From Phycisphaeraceae bacterium (GTDB taxonomy: Bacteria; Planctomycetota; Phycisphaerae; Phycisphaerales; UBA1924): a DNA stretch of 64,000 bases. The translations under genes and the position numbers were made by a program. Numbering within the stretch: the first letter of the stretch is position 1; the number at the start of each line of letters is the position of its first letter. Of this stretch, positions 52,547 through 61,001 are shown in pieces. The notes beneath the pieces were generated by a model, which saw nothing but the letters and a program-made list of their open reading frames with translations, searched no databases and was not told where the DNA came from. The stretch covers positions 186,001 to 250,000 of the forward strand of contig JACKHB010000004.1 in NCBI GenBank assembly GCA_020639195.1, read 5' to 3'.

Positions 52547-53343
52547 GGCGCGGCAGGCTGATCGCCCATGAGCCAGAACTCCTGCCCGTCTTCCGCGACG
52601 ATCCCGAGGTCGGAGATCGACCCCCGAAGCACCAGCCCGCCGCTGACGAAGGAGCCCTGGCTGAATCGCACGAGGACGACCGCCCGCTGCTTCTCAAACC
52701 ACATCGGGATGGCCGGAAGCGTGGGATGGTCCTTCATGCTGCGCTTCAGGGCGGCGCGGGCGCCGGGAATCGCTCGGGCCGCGCGATCCAACTCGGCCAG
52801 ACTGTCCGGTCCACGCCGGAACTCGCCCATCGCCTCGGCCAAGTGGGCCCGGAATGCGCCCAGCACGTCGTCTGTCATCGCGGCCCCGGCCTCGGTTGTG
52901 AGCACCCCGCGCACCGCGTCGGCATCGCCCGCGCCGACGCCCTGGAGCGCCGCCCGCACCGTGTCGGCGCTCTCGCTGGCCAGCTTGGTCATGCCCGTCA
53001 ACGACACCAGGCTCAGGATCAGAAACGCGATGTTCAGGGCGATCCCGCCCGCGCACACCGCCGTCCCACGGAGTCGGCCGTTGGCGCGGTACACCTTGAA
53101 CATGCCAAGCGACCCCAGAACGACGCCGACGAACCCGATGGCCACCGGAACCAGCAGCGCGAAGATCGCGACTCGGAACGACGTGGCCTCGAGCGTGGCC
53201 GCGGCGATGAGGAGGCTGCCGAGGCACGTCAGCGGAAAGGTCAGCCCGATGATCAGCGAGGCCACACCCAACCGGGTGCTGCGCCGCTCATCGACGGCGC
53301 GCGGTCGCGCACCCCCAAAGTCGCTGAACTCCGGCTCGGACAT
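52543..53343 (-). CDS. Hypothetical membrane protein (DUF4190-like)
   Basis: A 266-residue protein with three or four membrane segments (about 26-46, 57-80 and 95-116), a pattern seen in DUF4190 proteins (RLGVASLIIGLTFPLTCLGS). The C-terminal half is soluble (FRAHLAEAMGEFRRG and a beta strand GIVAEDGQEFWLMGD). It is not an MlaE permease in sequence. It heads the MlaF-MlaD operon and is coupled to MlaF by GTGA, so a role beside them is likely but unspecified. ATG 53343 lacks a clear ribosome binding site. Confidence 0.7.
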   Translation of the reverse strand: MSEPEFSDFGGARPRAVDERRSTRLGVASLIIGLTFPLTCLGSLLIAAATLEATSFRVAIFALLVPVAIGFVGVVLGSLGMFKVYRANGRLRGTAVCAGGIALNIAFLILSLVSLTGMTKLASESADTVRAALQGVGAGDADAVRGVLTTEAGAAMTDDVLGAFRAHLAEAMGEFRRGPDSLAELDRAARAIPGARAALKRSMKDHPTLPAIPMWFEKQRAVVLVRFSQGSFVSGGLVLRGSISDLGIVAEDGQEFWLMGDQPAAP

Positions 53344-53383
53344 GGCCGAGCCTATGAGCGCAGATGCAGCGCGGCCAAGACCA

Positions 53384-53935
53384 TCACGCCGCGTGGCGCG
53401 CGTTGTGGTGCGGGAACGCCACATCGGGCTGATCCACACCCAGGAACGGGCACAGCTTCTCCCAGCCGTCGCCCCGGCCCATGTCCATCACGCACAGGTC
53501 CGCGGGCCGGGATGCGAAGTGGTCCAGCACTTCGCGTCGATGGTGCTCGTACGCCAGCGCAAACGTCACGCGGTCAAACCCGCGAATGCCATACAGCCGC
53601 TCTCGGATTGCCGCCTTGGGGCAGTCGGGTTTCGCCAACTCGTGCTCACGCCGCTTGCGATGGTCCTCGACGCTGGCGAGCCACCCCGGCACGTCCCGGA
53701 GCGTCAGTATGAACCGGCTCCCGGGGTAGGCCTGATCCAGCTCCCGGTAATACGCGCTGACCGAGATGTCCGTCGCGCCGCGAAACCCCCGAAGCGCGTC
53801 CTCGTATCGCCCCGCCAGCATCAACTCGGGCGATGGGAAATGCACCGAGGGAATCCCCAGGACCTCCAACGCGGCATTGAGGCTGTGCGTTCCGGTCTTG
53901 GAAAGGCCGATTCCGAAGACTCTCTGAGCTTCCAT
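53384..53935 (-). CDS. Sulfotransferase family protein
   Basis: A 183-residue protein, short for the family. The N-terminal FGIGLSKTGTHSLNAALEVL matches the PAPS 5-prime phosphosulfate-binding motif, and the SRFILTLRDVPGWLASV stretch the 3-prime phosphate motif. It probably transfers sulfate to a glycan or other hydroxyl acceptor. ATG 53935 has GGAGG four bases upstream. It ends 40 bases before the membrane protein of the Mla-like operon and diverges from the glycosyltransferase at 54052, so sulfated polysaccharide synthesis is a reasonable inference. Confidence 0.8.
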   Translation of the reverse strand: MEAQRVFGIGLSKTGTHSLNAALEVLGIPSVHFPSPELMLAGRYEDALRGFRGATDISVSAYYRELDQAYPGSRFILTLRDVPGWLASVEDHRKRREHELAKPDCPKAAIRERLYGIRGFDRVTFALAYEHHRREVLDHFASRPADLCVMDMGRGDGWEKLCPFLGVDQPDVAFPHHNARHAA

Positions 53936-53949
53936 AAGCCCTCCGCTGG

Positions 53950-53974
53950 CCGATATCGGCCGTTGAACGGCCCC
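53950..53974. promoter_or_regulatory. Nested palindromes in divergent promoter region
   Basis: GGCCGATATCGGCC (53950-53963) is a perfect 14-base palindrome. Its last GGCC also begins GGCCG-TTGAA-CGGCC (53960-53974). They lie 15 bases upstream of the sulfotransferase start, so a repressor or activator site is plausible. Confidence 0.45.
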
Positions 53975-54051
53975 GGCATGGCAAACTGACCGCTCGCGGA
54001 GGTCCGGGCCGATGAACCTCTGAGCGGAGTCGCGGCTCTTCTGGAGGCCAC

Positions 54052-55170
54052 ATGCGCATCTGTGCCGCGAGCGACATTCCTCTTGACTCCTGCAGGGCTC
54101 ACGCCATCAACGTGATCAAGACGTCCGGCGGGTTTCAGCGGCTAGGCCACGAAGTCTCGCTCTTGTGCGAAGCTCCCGAACAGGCCGAGGATGGGCTGGG
54201 GCCATTGCTCGATCTCGGTGAGCCCGGCCTGCGGGTGGTGCACCCCCCCAGCGGGCTCGGGCGCGGGGAGGATCGCCAGAGGGCCTTTGGGAGGTGGGTG
54301 GCGGAAAGGGCGATCAGGGCGGACGTGGTGTACGCCCGGCACTTTGGCGCTGCGATCGAGTGCGCGCGGGCTGGCCGACCGACGATTCTGGAGACCCACG
54401 CCCATATCGGAGATCCGAATCCGTTGATCGACGAGGCGCTGGCCCTGACCCACCTCGGGTCGCTGTCTGTCACCACCATCTCGGAGCGCCTGCGGGCCCA
54501 CTACGTTCGGCGGGGCGGGGAGGCGGACCGGATTCGAGTGGTGCCCGATGGGGTGTGCCTCGACCTGTTCCTGCGACCGGAGTCGATCGGCCCGAGCCCC
54601 TATCTTGGCCCGGGGCCGCACGCGGTCTACGCGGGTCATCTCTACGACGCCAAGGGCATCCCGGCGATCCTTCTGAGTGCGGAACTCCTGCCCACGGTCG
54701 AGTTCCACCTCTTGGGCGGCACCGAAGAGGACGTCCGGCGAGTTCGGTCGCTGGCGTTCGAGCGGGCGCTGGAGAACGTGACGGTGCACGGACGGGTGGC
54801 CCACGGGGCGGTGCCGCCATATCTGTGGCACTCGGATGTGCTGATGCTGCCGCCAAGTGCGCGAGATCCCAGCCGCGACTGGACGAGCCCAGTGAAGCTG
54901 GGCGAGTATCTGGCCAGCGGAAGCCCGGTGGTGTGCTCGGACATTCCGGCCCTGCGGGACTGGATTGAGGACCGGCTTGTCGTCTGGTTTCGGCCGGACG
55001 ACCCCGGGGACCTGGCGCGAGCGGTGATCGGGGCTCTGGCGCGGGTGGCCGACGGGCGCGACCCGAGAGCGGCACGCATCGCTCGGGCCAGGGAACTGAG
55101 CTATCCGCGCCGGGCCCAACGGATTCTGGACGCGGCGAGCGGCGCCGGATCGCGGGCGGCGTCGGCGTGA
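54052..55170 (+). CDS. Glycosyltransferase family 4 enzyme
   Basis: A 372-residue GT-B enzyme. The N-terminal half (MRICAASDIPLDSCRAHAIN, GGFQRLGHEVSLLCEAPEQ) and the C-terminal half (VPDGVCLDLFLRP, AVYAGHLYDAKGI, VKLGEYLASGSPVVCSDIPA) fit family GT4, transferring sugars from nucleotide sugars. ATG 54052 has GGAGG five bases upstream. The stop overlaps the next glycosyltransferase as GTGA, so both are co-translated. Confidence 0.9.
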   Translation: MRICAASDIPLDSCRAHAINVIKTSGGFQRLGHEVSLLCEAPEQAEDGLGPLLDLGEPGLRVVHPPSGLGRGEDRQRAFGRWVAERAIRADVVYARHFGAAIECARAGRPTILETHAHIGDPNPLIDEALALTHLGSLSVTTISERLRAHYVRRGGEADRIRVVPDGVCLDLFLRPESIGPSPYLGPGPHAVYAGHLYDAKGIPAILLSAELLPTVEFHLLGGTEEDVRRVRSLAFERALENVTVHGRVAHGAVPPYLWHSDVLMLPPSARDPSRDWTSPVKLGEYLASGSPVVCSDIPALRDWIEDRLVVWFRPDDPGDLARAVIGALARVADGRDPRAARIARARELSYPRRAQRILDAASGAGSRAASA

Positions 55171-56792
55171 GACCCGGGCTGGTCATCGCGCTGCCCCAGG
55201 GGCTGAATGTCAGCGGCGTGACGATGTGGGCGGTGCGGCTCGCGAACACCCTCGCGGCGCGGGGGCGGCCGGCGGGGGTAATCCTGCACGGCGAGCCGCG
55301 GGGGCAGCGGAGGCTCGACCTAGAGCTTGACCCGCGGGTTCGGATGTTCGATTGCGCGGATCTGGCGCCGATCCAGTCGTGCGGCGGGGACTTGCGGGCG
55401 TACGTGGCGCGGTATCGCGAGGCGATCGAGTCGTTTGCCGCGCCGGTCGCGGTCAGCCCGAACCTCCATGGGGATTGCTACGGGGTCGTGGGCGCGCTCG
55501 CGGGCGCGATGGGCGATCGCGTGCGGGTGCTGGGATGGCAGCACTCGGACATCGCGTACGACACGCGGATGCTCGAGCACTTTGGGCCGATGATCGCCCG
55601 GTTCATCGCGGTGAGCGATCGGATTGAATGGAGGCTGCGCGAGAGGCTGAAGGGGCGCGCGGAGGACGTGGTGAACGTGCCGTACGGGGTCGAGGTGGGA
55701 GAGCCGAGGAGAGGCGATCACCTCGCCGGGGGCAACGGCCCGCTGCGGCTGGTGTACGCCGGCCGCATCGAGCACGAGCAGAAGCGGGTGCGAGCGCTGG
55801 TGGCGATGTCGCGCGAGCTGGATATGCGCGGCGTGGGGCATGAACTGACCTTGATTGGAGATGGACCGGCCAGCGCGGAGATCGATGCCCTGTGTGGAGG
55901 GGGCGGGTCGGTGCGTCGAGTCGCGCCGATGGGCGCGCGAGCGTTACGCGCGGCCCTGCGGGAGGCCGATGCGTTGGTGCTGGCGAGCCGGTACGAGGGG
56001 CTGAGCGTGTCGATGCTCGAGGCGATGAGCGAGGGGTGCGTGCCGATCGTGACGAGGGTGGAGTCGGGCGCGGGGCAGGCGATCGAGGACGGCGTCAACG
56101 GCGTGCTTGCCGAGGCGCCGCCCGATGCCGACGAGGGAGCGGTCGGCTGCGCGATGGCCGACGCGGTGCAGCGGTTCGCGGCGTGCGATCGGGCCTCGCT
56201 GTCGATCGCGGCCTGGGAGACGGTGCGCGAGCGGTTCGGCCTGGAGCGGCACGCGGATCGGGTGGAGACGCTGATCGAGGAGGCGTGCGCAGAGACGGGG
56301 CGGTGGTGGCCGGCGACCCGGCCGTGCGCGTTCTCGGGCGCGGGCTCAGCCAGCGCGGGGAGCGCAGCCAGCGGGAGCGGGTCGGTCCCCGCGGAAGGGC
56401 CCGCGAGGATGCGCGCGGTGCTCGGATCGCTGGTTGGCCGGCGCATCATCCTGCACGGCGCGGGCCGACACACGATCGAACTCGCGGGCGTGCTCGCGAC
56501 GGCGGTCGAGGCAGGGTGCGAGATCGCGGCGATCGCGGATGATGATCCGGGACGCTGGGGATCGCGACTGATGGGTTGGGACGTGATCGATCCGGGCCGG
56601 GCACACCGGTGTGGCGTGACGGACGTCGTGATCAGTTCGTGGATGCACGAGGGGGCGATCTGGGATCGGCGCGGGGTGTACGAGCGGCAGGGGCTGGCGG
56701 TGCATCGGCTGTACGCCGATTCGCCGCGTGCGGAGGGATCCGACGGCGTGGGCACGCCGAACCTCACCAGTGACGCGGGCCTTGCGGCGTAG
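55167..56792 (+). CDS. Glycosyltransferase with fused C-terminal Rossmann-like domain
   Basis: A 541-residue protein. The GT4 part (about 1-380) has LNVSGVTMWAVRLANTLAARG, RLVYAGRIEHEQKRVRALV and the donor-site LVLASRYEGLSVSMLEAMSEG with E-x7-E. A glycine/serine-rich linker (about 392-411) leads to a C-terminal domain (about 425-520) starting GRRIILHGAGRHTIELAGVL, a nucleotide-binding style GAGxHT motif, with DDDPGRWGSRLMG and DVVISSWMHE later. The domain resembles those in sugar-modifying or methyl-transferring enzymes; its ligand is unknown. GTG start overlaps the upstream stop. Confidence 0.85.
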   Translation: MRPGLVIALPQGLNVSGVTMWAVRLANTLAARGRPAGVILHGEPRGQRRLDLELDPRVRMFDCADLAPIQSCGGDLRAYVARYREAIESFAAPVAVSPNLHGDCYGVVGALAGAMGDRVRVLGWQHSDIAYDTRMLEHFGPMIARFIAVSDRIEWRLRERLKGRAEDVVNVPYGVEVGEPRRGDHLAGGNGPLRLVYAGRIEHEQKRVRALVAMSRELDMRGVGHELTLIGDGPASAEIDALCGGGGSVRRVAPMGARALRAALREADALVLASRYEGLSVSMLEAMSEGCVPIVTRVESGAGQAIEDGVNGVLAEAPPDADEGAVGCAMADAVQRFAACDRASLSIAAWETVRERFGLERHADRVETLIEEACAETGRWWPATRPCAFSGAGSASAGSAASGSGSVPAEGPARMRAVLGSLVGRRIILHGAGRHTIELAGVLATAVEAGCEIAAIADDDPGRWGSRLMGWDVIDPGRAHRCGVTDVVISSWMHEGAIWDRRGVYERQGLAVHRLYADSPRAEGSDGVGTPNLTSDAGLAA

Positions 56793-56858
56793 GGCGGGGG
56801 CGTAAGACGCTCGTGGCGCGCGATTTCGAGTTTGGACTGGCGCTCGGACGGAACTCTG

Positions 56859-57728
56859 ATGGATCAGCACGTGCCGGTGCTGTTCGTGGTCACGTGGCTG
56901 TTCTTGCTCGCGGTGGCTCTCTGTCGAGAGCGAGTGACCGTCGTGGAGCCGAGGGCTCTCCGCTGCCAACGCTGCAAGTATCCCAACCTGGGCCTGCCGG
57001 CAGATGCCTGCTGCCCCGAGTGTGGCACAGAGCCAGGAATCGCCTGGGTTCCGATGAGGAGGTGTGTCCGTTTCCGTGAGGACTGTCTCGGCACGACGCT
57101 GGCTGGCTTGCTGGTATCGTGCGTTGCGCCCATGGTGATGGCGCTCCCGTGGCGCGAGGTGGTCACGGCGTGTGTGACGGCCGCTCGCGCTACTCCATGG
57201 CGTCGTGCTGTGGTTGCCGAAACAGTGCCATGGGATCTGCTGGCTGTCGCCATCCTCGCGACTTCGGTGATATACACGCTCTTGGCGACGTGCCTCGTGC
57301 GCTCTCGCCGACTGGTGATCCGGGCTCGCCACGTGCGGGCGGGAGGTGCGGCTGGAACGGTTGTGTGCCTCATGTTCATCTTCGGACAGTTCGGTCCGGG
57401 TATGTTCACGCCACGAGGCGTTCACCGGGTGGATGTGCATTGGATCATGCTCGCGTGGTTCAGCGGTGCGTGGATGGGTCTGGCAGTCGCGATGCGACCT
57501 GCGCTTTTCGGCCGGCTCCTAGGGATGCGGGTCCGAGCCTCAGCAGATGCAAGAGGGCTCAGTTCCGGCTCGCATCGGGCGAATGTCTGTGGAGGTCTGC
57601 GACGCCTGGACTGGCGCGTACTTGCGGGTCGTGGCCGGCGCTCCTACGCGCACATGCCATCCTCACCCAGCGATGCTCGCGGCCCTTCACCCCCCGACCA
57701 GCACGACCAGGGCGTCGGCGGCCCGTGA
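56859..57728 (+). CDS. Zinc-ribbon membrane protein
   Basis: A 289-residue protein. One membrane helix (about 5-22) is followed by a zinc ribbon, CQRC...CCPEC near 36-57, then three more hydrophobic segments (about 80-105, 128-150 and 165-180). Codon use is visibly less GC-biased at third positions than in its neighbours, which might mean recent acquisition or weak selection. The last about 60 residues are glycine-, proline- and serine-rich and overlap the convergent alcohol dehydrogenase gene by 42 bases. Function unknown. A fragment of a longer protein by frameshift cannot be excluded. Confidence 0.6.
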   Translation: MDQHVPVLFVVTWLFLLAVALCRERVTVVEPRALRCQRCKYPNLGLPADACCPECGTEPGIAWVPMRRCVRFREDCLGTTLAGLLVSCVAPMVMALPWREVVTACVTAARATPWRRAVVAETVPWDLLAVAILATSVIYTLLATCLVRSRRLVIRARHVRAGGAAGTVVCLMFIFGQFGPGMFTPRGVHRVDVHWIMLAWFSGAWMGLAVAMRPALFGRLLGMRVRASADARGLSSGSHRANVCGGLRRLDWRVLAGRGRRSYAHMPSSPSDARGPSPPDQHDQGVGGP

Positions 57729-58577
57729 CGCATTGGCCGCGCGCTGCGGGTCGCGCTCGCGCGGGGCCAGCAGCGGGGCGCCGTCCACCTCCCCGCGCTC
57801 GAGCAGCAGGAGCGCCTCATCCAGCGGGCCCGAGTCGATGCCCACGAGGTCGATCTCGCGCCGCAGGATTGGCGTGAGGTTCGCCGCGGGAGCGCGCCCC
57901 AGCAGGGCGATTCTCCCGCGCGGGCGGATGAGCCCGCAGGCGAGGTCGAGGCTGCTGGCCGAGCCGATTGCGTCGATCACGACGTCCTGGTCGGCGCGCC
58001 GGCCGGGCTCATCGATGTGGCGGTGGCGGATGCCCCACTTCTCGCAGAGCAGAAGCCGGCGAGCCTGCGCCCCGAGCACGCGCACGGCGGCGTTGGCCCG
58101 CGCGAGCACCTGGGCCGCGAGAAGGCCGCGCGCGCTGTCGCCCAGGATGGTGACGTAGCTGCGCCGATCGACGCGCAGGCGTGCCGCGGCGTGGAGCGCG
58201 GGGGCGAGTTCGAACGCGAGGGCAGCGAGTTCGCTCGTCAGGGCGTCGGGGACGGGATGGGCGTGACGGACGGGGACGACCAGGCGGGCGTCGCCGCCCG
58301 AGCCGATGGCCCGGCGCGTCCCCGGCGAGCGACAGTGGTCGCGCAGCCCTCGGGTGCAGAGGTCGCACTTGCCGCAGTCGAGTAGTGGCGACAGCAGCAC
58401 GCGCTGTCCCTCATGGCGGGCCGCCTCGCGTCCCCCGGCCTCGACCTGGGCCACCAGGCAGCGCAGGTCCGAGAGGCTGCGGGGATTCTCGGGCCCGCCG
58501 GAGGCGAGGCCGAGCAGGGGGCGCACGAGCACATCGCAGGAGCCCAGATCGGCCGACGACTTGGGTTGAGGGGGCAT
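57687..58577 (-). CDS. Degenerate zinc-type alcohol dehydrogenase-like protein
   Basis: A 296-residue member of the MDR family. The structural zinc motif DCGKCDLCTRGLRDHC (four cysteines) is intact, and a Rossmann core (VTILGDSARGLLAAQVLARA) follows, with GLIRPRGRIALLG later. The catalytic GICGSD and GHE motifs of active dehydrogenases are absent, the N-terminal part is short and divergent, and the usual GxGxxG is changed to GDSARG. It may be an inactive or highly altered paralogue. ATG 58577 is used. It follows the HEAT-repeat lipoprotein by 36 bases. Confidence 0.72.
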   Translation of the reverse strand: MPPQPKSSADLGSCDVLVRPLLGLASGGPENPRSLSDLRCLVAQVEAGGREAARHEGQRVLLSPLLDCGKCDLCTRGLRDHCRSPGTRRAIGSGGDARLVVPVRHAHPVPDALTSELAALAFELAPALHAAARLRVDRRSYVTILGDSARGLLAAQVLARANAAVRVLGAQARRLLLCEKWGIRHRHIDEPGRRADQDVVIDAIGSASSLDLACGLIRPRGRIALLGRAPAANLTPILRREIDLVGIDSGPLDEALLLLERGEVDGAPLLAPRERDPQRAANASRAADALVVLVGG

Positions 58578-58613
58578 GTCCCCGAGATCGGCCCGGGCCC
58601 GGACCGGGTTGAC

Positions 58614-59426
58614 TCAACCCTCGGGCTGCGTCCCGACCTCGCGCGGAAAGCCAGCCGGTGAATCGGGGATCTCGTTGGGGGGAGGCGGCAGGAACGGGAT
58701 GTACTCGTACCACCGGCGCGACCGCTGGAACACGGGGTAGATGTAGGGCGTGCGGCCCGCGAAGAGGTCCGGGGCCTGGCGGAACCAGTTCTGCCACTGC
58801 GCGCGGGAGTAGCCGAAGTCCTGGCCGGTGAGCGTGCGCAGGGATGACAGCACGGCCTCGTTGACGCGGAGATTGCGGTCATCAAGCGCAGCGATCAGCG
58901 ATTGCAGGACGGAACGCGTGGCGTACTGGCCCAGGGCGTTCGCCACGGCGGCGCGGACGTCGGCCTCGGGCTCGTTGTCGGGGTTGAGGGCGGCGACCAG
59001 AGGGTCGATGGCATCGACGTGATGCACGCGCTGGAGTGACACCGCCGCGTCGAGCCGAACGTGGGGGCTGGGATCCGCCAGTTGCTTCACGAGCGCGGGC
59101 ACGTGCTCGGGCCTGCCGTGGTTGCCGATGGCGCGAGTGGCGGCGGCCCGGACGTTGGGATCGGGATCGTCGAGATAATCCTCGTACAGGGCGAGGTAGG
59201 GATCGGCGCCGCCCCAGGGCGCGGCGGAGAGCAGGAGCGTTCCGCGAGTGCGATTGTTCGCGTTGTTTTCATCGACGGCCCACGCGGCGGCCTCGGCGGG
59301 CGTCGGCGGGGCGATCGCGCCGATGAACGACTCGGAGCCCTCGCGCACGTCGAAGTCCATCCCGCAGCCGCTCAGGGCGACGAGGCAACCGGCCGCGGCG
59401 ACGATGATGGGCATCAGCCTCATCAT
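58614..59426 (-). CDS. HEAT-repeat lipoprotein
   Basis: A 270-residue lipoprotein. The signal ends in the lipobox LSGC (about residue 20), then come HEAT-type repeats: LYEDYLDDPDPNVRAAATRA, VRLDAAVSLQRVHHVDAIDP, VRAAVANALGQYATRSVLQS and LRVNEAVLSSLRTLTG. HEAT repeats usually form protein-binding solenoids. ATG 59426 overlaps the stop of the upstream membrane protein as ATGA. The partner is unknown. Confidence 0.88.
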   Translation of the reverse strand: MMRLMPIIVAAAGCLVALSGCGMDFDVREGSESFIGAIAPPTPAEAAAWAVDENNANNRTRGTLLLSAAPWGGADPYLALYEDYLDDPDPNVRAAATRAIGNHGRPEHVPALVKQLADPSPHVRLDAAVSLQRVHHVDAIDPLVAALNPDNEPEADVRAAVANALGQYATRSVLQSLIAALDDRNLRVNEAVLSSLRTLTGQDFGYSRAQWQNWFRQAPDLFAGRTPYIYPVFQRSRRWYEYIPFLPPPPNEIPDSPAGFPREVGTQPEG

Positions 59427-60121
59427 CGGTCGTCGGGGCTCGCGCGGAGGGCCAGCGGCGGGCGCAGCAGTTCCTGAGCGATGAACGCGCGGCGCCAATC
59501 CACGAGGCTCGATGGGACGGACCTCGGTCGAGTGGTGGGGCTGGGCGCTGGCTTGGGAGACGAGGGCTCGACGAAGTGCGACATGGAAGGCACCGAGGGC
59601 TCGGGGGCGGGAGCGGGCAGAGGGGCCCGCGCCTTGGCGACTGCGAGTCGCTGGCGCGCCCGGGCTTGCGCTGGGGTCGCGGCGGGCCGGGCGGCGGGCG
59701 CCAATCGAGGCGCGGCGGCCTGTGGTGTCGGCCTCGATGAGCGCGCCACGACGGGGCGGGCTTGGGGAACCTGCGGCCCGGCTGGACGTGCGACGGGAGT
59801 CGGAACACCGCCGGGCGCGTTGCCCGGGGCGCCACCCTTTTGAAGCTGTTGCATCCTCGCGGCCAACGCCAGGCGCAGACGCTCCTGCTGGGCTTTGCGC
59901 AGCGCTTCGAGCTGGGCCTTGCGGGCGTCGGCGGCAGACGCGGCGGGTCCGGGAGGGGCCGATTCCACAGGACGGCCGGTGCGGAGTTCTTCCATGCGCC
60001 GGCGCTCGCGCTCGTTCTCCAGACGCATGCGCTCGCGCTTTTCCTCCAGCTTCTTCCAGAGGTGTCCCAGCGACGGCAGGACGATCACGAAGATGGTGAT
60101 CAGGAGCCCGAACCAGTTCAT
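59423..60121 (-). CDS. Proline-rich membrane protein
   Basis: A 232-residue protein. One N-terminal membrane helix (about 3-20: NWFGLLITIFVIVLPSLGHL) is followed by a basic coiled coil (KKLEEKRERMRLENERER, about 25-50) and a long proline/alanine-rich region. The C-terminus ends VDWRRAFIAQELLRPPLALR, a pattern seen at the end of other planctomycete membrane proteins of this kind. ATG 60121 has no clear ribosome binding site; it lies seven bases after the ABC ATPase stop. Function unknown. Confidence 0.75.
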   Translation of the reverse strand: MNWFGLLITIFVIVLPSLGHLWKKLEEKRERMRLENERERRRMEELRTGRPVESAPPGPAASAADARKAQLEALRKAQQERLRLALAARMQQLQKGGAPGNAPGGVPTPVARPAGPQVPQARPVVARSSRPTPQAAAPRLAPAARPAATPAQARARQRLAVAKARAPLPAPAPEPSVPSMSHFVEPSSPKPAPSPTTRPRSVPSSLVDWRRAFIAQELLRPPLALRASPDDR

Positions 60122-60128
60122 CGAGGCA

Positions 60129-60926
60129 CTATATCGGCGAGGCGGGGGTCGCACCTGCCCCGGCCGCGACCAGGATTGGACGGCCCGAGGGCGCGCAAAG
60201 TCGTTCAAACGCCACTCCGAACGCCGTTTGGAGCACGTCTGGCGCGAGGGCTGTGCCGATCGGGCCCACGGCCAGCGGTTCGCCGCGATCGGAAAGGACC
60301 AGGGCGTGGTCGGCCAGGCGCGCGGAGAGGCTCAGGTCGTGGAGGACCACGCCCACGGCCACGCCCGACGCGGCGAGGGCCCGGAGCATGGCTTCGGTCT
60401 CCAGCGCGTGCCTGGGGTCCAGCGCGCTGAACGGCTCATCGGCCAGCAGCACGCGTGACGCGGGCTCGGCCCCGTCGAGTTGGGCGAGCGTTCGGGCGAG
60501 CGCTCCGCGCTGGCGGAGCCCCGCGCTCAGCTCGCCGAAGGGATCGTCCGCCCGATCCTGCAGGCGCACCCGGGCGAGCGCTCGTTCGACGGCCTCGTCG
60601 CTTGGAGGACGCGCATACCGCCCCATCGAGACGACCTGTCGCAGCGAGTACGCGAATGCAATCGTGGGCGATTGGGAGATGAAGGCGATCCGAGCCGCGC
60701 GATCGCGCACGGGGGTTTGATGCAAGGGCGTCGAGTCGAGCAGCACGGATCCGCTCTTGACGGACTGCACGCCGAGGAGGGCTCGGAGCAGCGTGCTCTT
60801 GCCGGCGCCGTTGGGACCGATGATCGCCGTAATGGTTCCCGGTCGAAGGTCGATCGAGACGCCCCTGAGAGCGGGCGTCGGCCGGCCGGGATAGGCGACG
60901 GTGATGTCCTGGGCGCTGAGGGTCAT
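60129..60926 (-). CDS. ABC transporter ATPase (heme/iron-siderophore type)
   Basis: A 265-residue ABC ATPase. Walker A GPNGAGKST (37-45), a Q-loop AFISQSPTIAFAYSLRQVV and Walker B LLADEPFSALDP are intact, while the signature is LSAGLRQR rather than LSGGE or LSGGQ. The order of motifs and size fit HmuV/FecE-like ATPases. The cognate permease and binding protein are not in the window, so the transporter is not identified. It heads a leftward group of four genes. ATG 60926 diverges from the epimerase start with 75 bases between. Confidence 0.88.
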   Translation of the reverse strand: MTLSAQDITVAYPGRPTPALRGVSIDLRPGTITAIIGPNGAGKSTLLRALLGVQSVKSGSVLLDSTPLHQTPVRDRAARIAFISQSPTIAFAYSLRQVVSMGRYARPPSDEAVERALARVRLQDRADDPFGELSAGLRQRGALARTLAQLDGAEPASRVLLADEPFSALDPRHALETEAMLRALAASGVAVGVVLHDLSLSARLADHALVLSDRGEPLAVGPIGTALAPDVLQTAFGVAFERLCAPSGRPILVAAGAGATPASPI

Positions 60927-61001
60927 GGGAGTGCTGGATGGTCGGTCCGCGCGTCGAAGGACCGCGGGAACATACGCTTGGCACGAAGAGGAGGGCCTGG
61001 C

